Assembly (NCBI RefSeq): GCF_001306455.1
Contig: NZ_LGTQ01000006.1
Location: 620,001 to 684,000 of the forward strand
Length of the DNA stretch: 64,000 bases
Direction of reading: 5' to 3'
Source of the DNA: Jiulongibacter sediminis
GTDB taxonomy: Bacteria > Bacteroidota > Bacteroidia > Cytophagales > Spirosomataceae
The notes under the pieces are model-generated. The model did not search any database and had not been told where the DNA came from. It saw only the letters and a program-made list of their open reading frames with translations. The position numbers were made by a program, and so were the translations under genes. Positions 59,250 to 64,000 of the stretch are shown here, piece after piece; within the stretch, counting starts at the first letter, position 1; every line of letters starts with the position of its first letter.

Positions 59250-60101
59250 TTATTTTACGGCTTTAAGACTTAAATCAAGGCTTTTTACCGAGTGAGTGAG
59301 GTAGCCCATAGAGACGTAATCAACTCCACAATCAGCATATGAACGAACTGTCTCGGGAGTAATGCCGCCGGAAGACTCCACTGGGAAACGACCATCAATA
59401 ATTTGAAGAGCTTCACGAGTAAGATCATAATCAAAATTGTCAAGCATAATTCTAACTACTCCTCCGACTTCTAAGACCTGATTGAGCTCGTCAAGGTTTC
59501 TGACTTCAATTTCTATAGGTAATTCCCGCCCGGTTTCAATGAGATATTTTTGAGCAGCATTGAGAGCATTTTTGATGCCACCGGCATAGTCGACATGGTT
59601 GTCTTTGATCAGAATCATGTCATATAAACCTGTGCGGTGATTAACCCCGCCTCCGATTTTTACAGCCCATTTTTCTGGTAATCGAAAGTTTGGGGTTGTT
59701 TTTCGGGTGTCCAGCACCTTGCATTTGGTTCCTTCCAATTTATTGACAATTTCGCGGGTGGTGGTGGCAATTCCACTCATACGTTGCATGCAATTCAAGA
59801 CCAATCGCTCTGCTGTTAAAATCGACTGATCTTTCCCGCTGACATAGAAGGCGATATCACCATATTTTATATCGTCACCATCATTCATAAGCACTTCCAT
59901 TTCCAGCGTTGGATCAACTTCCCGGAAAATGGCTTTTGCCAACTCGACACCGGCTAAAACTCCATCATCTTTAACAATTAAACGGGCTTTACCTTTAGCT
60001 TCTGCAGGGATAGTGGAAAGCGAAGTATGATCACCATCGCCTACATCTTCTTTCAGTGCGGCCTGAATAAATGCTCTAACATCTGCTTCTTTGATTTCCA
60101 T
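59250..60101 (-). CDS. nadC: Nicotinate-nucleotide pyrophosphorylase (carboxylating)
   Basis: 283 residues. Conserved: AALKEDVGDGDHTSLSTIP, LTAERLVLNCMQRMSGIATTTR (in parts), VLDTRKTTPNFRLPEKWAVKIGGGVNHRTGLYDMILIKDNH (in parts), and the C-terminal SSGGITPETVRSYADCGVDYVSMG (in parts). It makes nicotinate mononucleotide from quinolinate in NAD synthesis. It diverges from tadA with an 88-base gap. Confidence 0.96.
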   Translation of the reverse strand: MEIKEADVRAFIQAALKEDVGDGDHTSLSTIPAEAKGKARLIVKDDGVLAGVELAKAIFREVDPTLEMEVLMNDGDDIKYGDIAFYVSGKDQSILTAERLVLNCMQRMSGIATTTREIVNKLEGTKCKVLDTRKTTPNFRLPEKWAVKIGGGVNHRTGLYDMILIKDNHVDYAGGIKNALNAAQKYLIETGRELPIEIEVRNLDELNQVLEVGGVVRIMLDNFDYDLTREALQIIDGRFPVESSGGITPETVRSYADCGVDYVSMGYLTHSVKSLDLSLKAVK

Positions 60102-60177
60102 TTTTGTGGGTTTATGAATTGCATTGCAAATAGGCTAAAAAACCTTTGCATGGCAATCATTTTAAAGGGCTATTCGA

Positions 60178-60185
60178 TAGTTTTG
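60178..60185 (+). promoter_or_regulatory. -7 promoter element (TAGTTTTG) for tadA
   Basis: Full match to TAnnTTTG, only four bases before the ATG at 60190, so the mRNA would be nearly leaderless or start at this ATG. Confidence 0.35.
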
Positions 60186-60189
60186 TTTT

Positions 60190-60648
60190 ATGAAGAATAG
60201 TTATCCGCTTTACTCGCATGAATATTTTATGGCCAAAGCTCTGGACCTGGCACAACAGGCCATGGAAGAGGGGGAAGTGCCTGTGGGAGCCATCGTTGTT
60301 ACCGATAATAATCAGATCATAGGTAAAGGGTATAACCAGACTGAGCGACTCAATGATGTAACTGCTCATGCAGAAATGCTGGCGATAACGGCCGCGGCGA
60401 ATCACCTGGATGCGAAATATTTAAGAGATTGCAGGCTTTACATTACACTCGAGCCTTGTGTGATGTGTGCAGGGGCTATCGCCTGGAGTCAGGTAGATCA
60501 GATCATCTTTGGTGCGGCTGATCAGAAACGCGGGTATCAGAGGTTTTCTGATCAGATCATTCATCATCAAAAAGAGGTGATTTCAGGTGTGCTGGCTTCG
60601 GAAAGCGAGGTCTTGCTCAAAGAATTTTTCGGGAAATTGCGAACATAA
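60190..60648 (+). CDS. tadA: tRNA-specific adenosine deaminase (nucleoside deaminase)
   Basis: 152 residues. Zinc site: His and catalytic Glu in TAHAEMLAI, Cys pair in EPCVMCAGAIAWSQ. N-terminal FMAKALDLAQQAMEEGEVPVGAIVV (in parts) is typical of TadA, which converts adenosine-34 of tRNA-Arg to inosine. Confidence 0.93.
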   Translation: MKNSYPLYSHEYFMAKALDLAQQAMEEGEVPVGAIVVTDNNQIIGKGYNQTERLNDVTAHAEMLAITAAANHLDAKYLRDCRLYITLEPCVMCAGAIAWSQVDQIIFGAADQKRGYQRFSDQIIHHQKEVISGVLASESEVLLKEFFGKLRT

Positions 60649-60708
60649 ATGCGAAAGAGCCTGTTTATTAGGCACAACAGATTTTTGAACACTTAAACTC
60701 TTTTAAAT

Positions 60709-61323
60709 ATGGCTTTTGAATTACCGGCACTACCCTTTGCCAATGACGCACTAGAACCTCATTTTGATGCAATGACCATGGAAATTCACCATGATCGTCA
60801 CCATAATGGTTATGTTACAAACCTGAACAACGCGATTGCAGGTACTGATCTGGAGGGCAAATCAATTGAGGAAATCATGAAGGTAGCTGGTAAAAGCGGA
60901 GCTGCTGTAAGAAATAACGGAGGTGGTCATTATAACCACTCTCTCTTCTGGTCGATTCTGGCTCCGCAAGGTGTCGGCGGAAATCTTTCAGGGCCGTTAA
61001 AAGAAGCAATCATTTCTACTTTTGGTTCTGTAGACGAGTTCAAAGCAGAATTCAAGAAAGCTGCTGCCACGCGTTTCGGATCAGGCTGGGCATGGTTAGG
61101 TGTTAAAGCTGACGGCTCACTTTGTGTGTGCTCTTCTCCAAACCAGGATAATCCACTTATGGATGTAGCTGAGTGCCCATGTACCCCGATTTTAGGATTG
61201 GACGTATGGGAGCATGCATACTACCTGAAATACCAAAACAAGCGTCCTGATTATATCGATGCTTTCTGGAGCGTTGTAAACTGGAACGCCGTAGAAGAGC
61301 GTTACGCTGCTGCAAAAGGATAA
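60709..61323 (+). CDS. Superoxide dismutase (Fe/Mn family)
   Basis: 204 residues. Metal ligands: His in [16 protein letters not shown], His in [11 protein letters not shown], and Asp/His in [14 protein letters not shown]. Whether iron or manganese is used cannot be fixed from sequence. It is cytoplasmic. It is followed by a terminator, which separates it from the trp leader. Confidence 0.96.
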   Translation: MAFELPALPFANDALEPHFDAMTMEIHHDRHHNGYVTNLNNAIAGTDLEGKSIEEIMKVAGKSGAAVRNNGGGHYNHSLFWSILAPQGVGGNLSGPLKEAIISTFGSVDEFKAEFKKAAATRFGSGWAWLGVKADGSLCVCSSPNQDNPLMDVAECPCTPILGLDVWEHAYYLKYQNKRPDYIDAFWSVVNWNAVEERYAAAKG

Positions 61324-61350
61324 TTTTCGATGATGATTATATTTGAAAGG

Positions 61351-61375
61351 CCCGGTTGAGAGACCGGGTTTTTTT
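61351..61375 (+). terminator. Intrinsic terminator after superoxide dismutase
   Basis: CCCGGT (61351-61356) pairs with ACCGGG (61363-61368) around a six-base loop, followed by seven T. Confidence 0.88.
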
Positions 61376-61419
61376 GTGCCCTTCGTTGCATTTTAAAATT
61401 TCCTTTCTACTTTTACGCC

Positions 61420-61476
61420 ATGATTTTAACAAGCAGAGCAAACAATTGGTGGTGGAGTTCTTCTCAGGGGAGTTGA
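61420..61476 (+). CDS. trpL: trp operon leader peptide
   Basis: 18 codons: MILTSRANNWWWSSSQGS. Three consecutive Trp codons (61447-61455) make this a classical attenuator sensor: a ribosome stalls there when charged tRNA-Trp is scarce. It lies 125 bases before trpE and just before the competing hairpins. Confidence 0.9.
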   Translation: MILTSRANNWWWSSSQGS

Positions 61477-61541
61477 ACAGACCATGCTTTGCTTTAACAA
61501 TATTGCGGCTTGCTGTTCAACACAGCAGGCCGTTTTTTTTT
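61457..61541 (+). promoter_or_regulatory. trp attenuator: pause, antiterminator and terminator hairpins
   Basis: Hairpin 1:2 (GTTC-TT-CTC with GAG-TT-GAAC, 61457-61478) overlaps the end of the leader peptide. Segment 2 GTTGAACAG (61472-61480) is perfectly complementary to segment 3 CTGTTCAAC (61513-61521): the antiterminator. Segment 3:4 CGGCTTGCTGT (61506-61516) with ACAGCAGGCCG (61522-61532), one G-T pair, followed by nine T, is the terminator. Stalling on the Trp codons frees segment 2 and allows trpE transcription. Confidence 0.92.
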
Positions 61542-61600
61542 GACCCTCTCCGTACGACCTGCCTGAATGACATCGGAGAGACAAAAACAAAAGATAAGAA

Positions 61601-63019
61601 ATGTACAAGATTAAGACAAGATCAAAACGCCTGCTGGCTGATACGCTGACTCCGGTGAGTATTTTCCTCCGACTGAGGGATCAATACAAATACTCGGTGA
61701 TTCTGGAAAGTGCTGATTACCATGCGATGCAAAACAGCTTCAGCTATATCGCCTGCGACCCCATAGCCAGTATTGTGATTGATAACGGCGAGGTAAAAAC
61801 AGAATACCCCGACGGTACATCAGAAGAATTCAGGCTGGAGAATCGTAAAGACGCTGTAAAAACCTTACGTGATTTTGCAGCGAAATTTGAGCCGGAGGCC
61901 ACTGAGCATGGTTTTATTACCAACGGACTTTTCGGGCATATGACCTATGATTCTGTTGAGTATTTTGAAGATATTGAAATTCAGGAGAAATCAGAGGAAA
62001 CGGCTATTCCATCCTTGATCTACCGGGTTTACCGTTATGTGGTGGCCGTCAATCATTTCAAAGATGAACTGCATATACTGGAGCATTCTTATTTCAAAAA
62101 AGGTCAGGAGGTAAAACCTGTGGAGAATGGATTAGAGACTATCGAGCTCTTTGTGAACACACCAAAACTAAGTCACCGGCAGTTTAAGGCGACTAGTGAA
62201 GAGCAGAGCAACCTGAATGATGAAGAAATGCGGGAGATTATAGAAACCTGCAAAAAGCACTGTCATCGAGGAGACGTTTTTCAAATTGTGCCTTCAAGAA
62301 GATTCTCAAAGACTTTTGAGGGAGATGACTTCAATGTTTACCGTGCTTTGCGAAGTATCAATCCTTCTCCATATCTGTTTTATTTTGATGGTGGTGACTA
62401 CCACATTTTCGGTTCTTCACCAGAGAAACAGATTCATATTCAGGATGATATGGCGGAGATTCATCCAATCGCAGGTACCTTCAGAAGAAGTGGAGATGAC
62501 GAACGAGATGCCGAACTGGCCAAACAATTGGATGCTGACCCGAAAGAATCTGCCGAGCATGTGATGCTGGTAGATCTGGCCCGAAATGACCTGAGCAGAA
62601 GTTCTGACAAAGTAAAAGTGGAGGTTTTTAAGGAAGTCCAGTTTTATAGTCATGTGATACACTTAGTTTCTAAAGTAACCGGAAGAATGACTCCGGGTAC
62701 AAACCCTCTGCAGCTGGTAGCTGATACTTTCCCGGCCGGTACGCTCTCGGGTGCTCCAAAACATATGGCCATGAGCATTATTAACAGGTTAGAACCGACC
62801 AACAGAAGCATTTATGGAGGTGCCATCGGGTTTATGGATTTCAAGGGAAACTTTAACCATGCGATTGCCATTCGAACGTTTTTGAGCAAAAATAATACGC
62901 TGTTTTATCAGGCCGGGATGGGTGTGGTTGACAAGTCAAATACTGAAAGCGAGATGGCTGAAGTAGGTAATAAGCTGGGAGCTTTAAGAGACGCCATGAA
63001 ACGGGCGGAGGAGTTATAA
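61601..63019 (+). CDS. trpE: Anthranilate synthase component I
   Basis: 472 residues. The Trp feedback site is visible (SVILESADYHAMQNSFSYI, in the LLES position). The chorismate-binding domain follows: GDVFQIVPSRRFSKTF, NPSPYLFYFDGGDYHIFGSSPE (in parts), PIAGTFRRSGDDERDAELA, LVDLARNDLSR, TFPAGTLSGAPKHMAM, YGGAIGFMDFKGNFNHAIAIRTF (in parts). It makes anthranilate from chorismate with ammonia from TrpG. It is controlled by the attenuator upstream. A DUF3052-like gene and trpG follow. Confidence 0.96.
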   Translation: MYKIKTRSKRLLADTLTPVSIFLRLRDQYKYSVILESADYHAMQNSFSYIACDPIASIVIDNGEVKTEYPDGTSEEFRLENRKDAVKTLRDFAAKFEPEATEHGFITNGLFGHMTYDSVEYFEDIEIQEKSEETAIPSLIYRVYRYVVAVNHFKDELHILEHSYFKKGQEVKPVENGLETIELFVNTPKLSHRQFKATSEEQSNLNDEEMREIIETCKKHCHRGDVFQIVPSRRFSKTFEGDDFNVYRALRSINPSPYLFYFDGGDYHIFGSSPEKQIHIQDDMAEIHPIAGTFRRSGDDERDAELAKQLDADPKESAEHVMLVDLARNDLSRSSDKVKVEVFKEVQFYSHVIHLVSKVTGRMTPGTNPLQLVADTFPAGTLSGAPKHMAMSIINRLEPTNRSIYGGAIGFMDFKGNFNHAIAIRTFLSKNNTLFYQAGMGVVDKSNTESEMAEVGNKLGALRDAMKRAEEL

Positions 63020-63054
63020 AAAGTTTAGATTTATACCCTAAAAAGAAACTCATT

Positions 63055-63513
63055 ATGACACCCTTACTCAAAAAGCTCAATTTTAAAAACCAGAAGTCGA
63101 TTTTGATCCTTAATGCTCCGGAAGAATATCCGGAAACAATGGCTGACTTTAAGGCTTTTATCGAGGAGAAGTTTGAGATGGGGACTGAGCCAATTGAATT
63201 TGTTCTTGCATTTTGTACAAAACTGGAGGAGATTGAAAAGTTTGCTCCTGCCATTGAAAAACAATTGGTAGAGGACGGACTTTTTTGGTTTGCATACCCA
63301 AAAGGAAGCTCGAAAAAATATAAGTGTGAGTTTAACCGGGATAATGGCTGGGCTGCTTTAGGTAAAATGGGTTATGAGCCGGTGAGAATGGTAGCGGTGG
63401 ATGAAGATTGGTCAGCTCTACGGTTCAGGAAAGTCAAAAACATTAAAACCATGACCAGAAATGAGGGAATGGTCCTTTCAAAAGAAGGAAAAGAAAGATT
63501 GAAAAAGAAATAG
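63055..63513 (+). CDS. DUF3052-like small protein between trpE and trpG
   Basis: 152 residues, cytoplasmic. It resembles DUF3052-type proteins (LLKKLNFKNQKSILILNAPEEY, in parts; GLFWFAYPKGSSKKYK; NRDNGWAALGKMGYEPVRMVAVDEDWSALRF, in parts). The function is unknown. It is 35 bases after trpE and 27 bases before trpG on the same strand, so it is almost surely in the trp transcript. Confidence 0.75.
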   Translation: MTPLLKKLNFKNQKSILILNAPEEYPETMADFKAFIEEKFEMGTEPIEFVLAFCTKLEEIEKFAPAIEKQLVEDGLFWFAYPKGSSKKYKCEFNRDNGWAALGKMGYEPVRMVAVDEDWSALRFRKVKNIKTMTRNEGMVLSKEGKERLKKK

Positions 63514-63540
63514 AAGCCTGTGGGCTTAAAATAGATTGAA

Positions 63541-64000
63541 ATGAAAATACTCGTCTTAGATAATTACGACTCCTTTGTTTACAACCTGGTTTACATCCTC
63601 AAAGATTTGGGCGGAAACGTGGATGTTTTCAGAAATGATAAGATAGCTGTGGAAGATGTCAAAAAGTATGACAAAATTCTTCTTTCACCGGGTCCGGGAA
63701 TTCCTGAAGAGGCCGGTATCATGATGGATTTGCTAGCCGAATACAAAACCTCAAAGTCTATTTTTGGAGTGTGTCTGGGCCACCAGGCGATAGGAGAGGC
63801 TTTTGGCAGTAAATTAGATAATATGGGCGAGGTATTGCATGGAGTAACCACCCCTTGTGAAGTGCTTGATGAAAATGAAGTCCTCTTTAAAGGCCTCCCA
63901 AAACGTTTTGAGGTATGTCGTTATCACAGCTGGACAGTTCTGCCGGAAACCATGCCTTCTGACTTAAAAGTGACGGCTAAAGATGAAAACGACTTTGTAC
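63541..64000 (+). CDS. trpG: Anthranilate synthase component II (glutamine amidotransferase), partial
   Basis: 153 codons to the window edge. Marks: ILVLDNYDSFVYNLVYILKD, ILLSPGPGIPEEAG, the nucleophile Cys in GVCLGHQAIGEAFG, and VCRYHSWTVLP. It supplies ammonia to TrpE; in some bacteria the same protein serves PabB. The C-terminal His-Glu part is outside the window. Confidence 0.95.
   Translation, partial: MKILVLDNYDSFVYNLVYILKDLGGNVDVFRNDKIAVEDVKKYDKILLSPGPGIPEEAGIMMDLLAEYKTSKSIFGVCLGHQAIGEAFGSKLDNMGEVLHGVTTPCEVLDENEVLFKGLPKRFEVCRYHSWTVLPETMPSDLKVTAKDENDFV

Noticed and set aside
1-64000. Mobile elements, tRNA or rRNA genes
   Set aside because: No transposase, integrase, tRNA-like or rRNA-like sequence was found on reading both strands.

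Overview
The window is a dense chromosomal stretch from a free-living member of the Bacteroidota, most likely order Cytophagales. The signs are TonB receptor/DUF4249 pairs, LytTR two-component genes, Gfo/Idh and DUF1080 proteins, DUF1501/DUF1553 pairs, Bacteroidota-type promoters (TTG-N19-TAnnTTTG) and frequent TTG or GTG starts. The lineage is inferred from gene families only. No tRNA, rRNA, CRISPR array, phage or insertion sequence was seen.

Layout. 1-2 kb: a partial DUF5916 outer-membrane protein and yebC. 2.1-8.1 kb: the most unusual region. It holds a full-length lantibiotic dehydratase (LanB), a convergent LytTR regulator/histidine kinase pair, a 38-codon gene that looks like a Bacteroidota class I lanthipeptide precursor with a doubled CHTIPY core, a LuxR-type regulator whose receiver domain has lost its phosphorylation residues, and a possible small RNA with its own promoter, palindromic operator and terminator. 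No LanC cyclase, transporter or leader peptidase is present. 8.2-21.5 kb: an aminotransferase, a PYROXD2-like oxidoreductase, a DsbA/FrnE protein, PBP4, an M14 peptidase, a reduced division cluster (rsmH-ftsL-ftsI, without mraZ or murE), a TlpA-like lipoprotein and an AraC regulator. 21.6-35.7 kb: sugar-related genes (DUF1080, Gfo/Idh, GH13, TIM-barrel), DNA polymerase IV, PlsC, aroB, an ABC-F protein and an AraD1-family protein.

35.7-39.5 kb is an accessory patch: a seven-repeat surface protein and a SUMF1-like protein sit between two near-identical 32-bp sequences that each carry the 5' end of an RRNFIK-type gene (one copy is a dead remnant), followed by a RelE-type toxin/antitoxin pair with a recognisable promoter and operator. 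39.9-44.9 kb: a DUF1501/DUF1553 operon and a DUF2975/XRE pair. 45-54 kb: tyrS, an outer-membrane barrel, an ECF sigma factor next to a protein that appears to join an anti-sigma-like cytoplasmic part, a transmembrane helix and a barrel-like C-terminus, then a PepSY-like lipoprotein, a TonB receptor and a DUF4249 lipoprotein.

53.9-64 kb: a GMC oxidoreductase with its small subunit, an HpaI-type aldolase, a Gfo/Idh oxidoreductase, a LOG-family protein, nadC, tadA, superoxide dismutase, and the start of a tryptophan operon (trpE, a DUF3052-like gene, partial trpG). The trp operon is preceded by a complete attenuator with a WWW leader peptide. The trp attenuator is the clearest regulatory element. 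The LanB/CHTIPY locus is the best candidate for an undescribed system.
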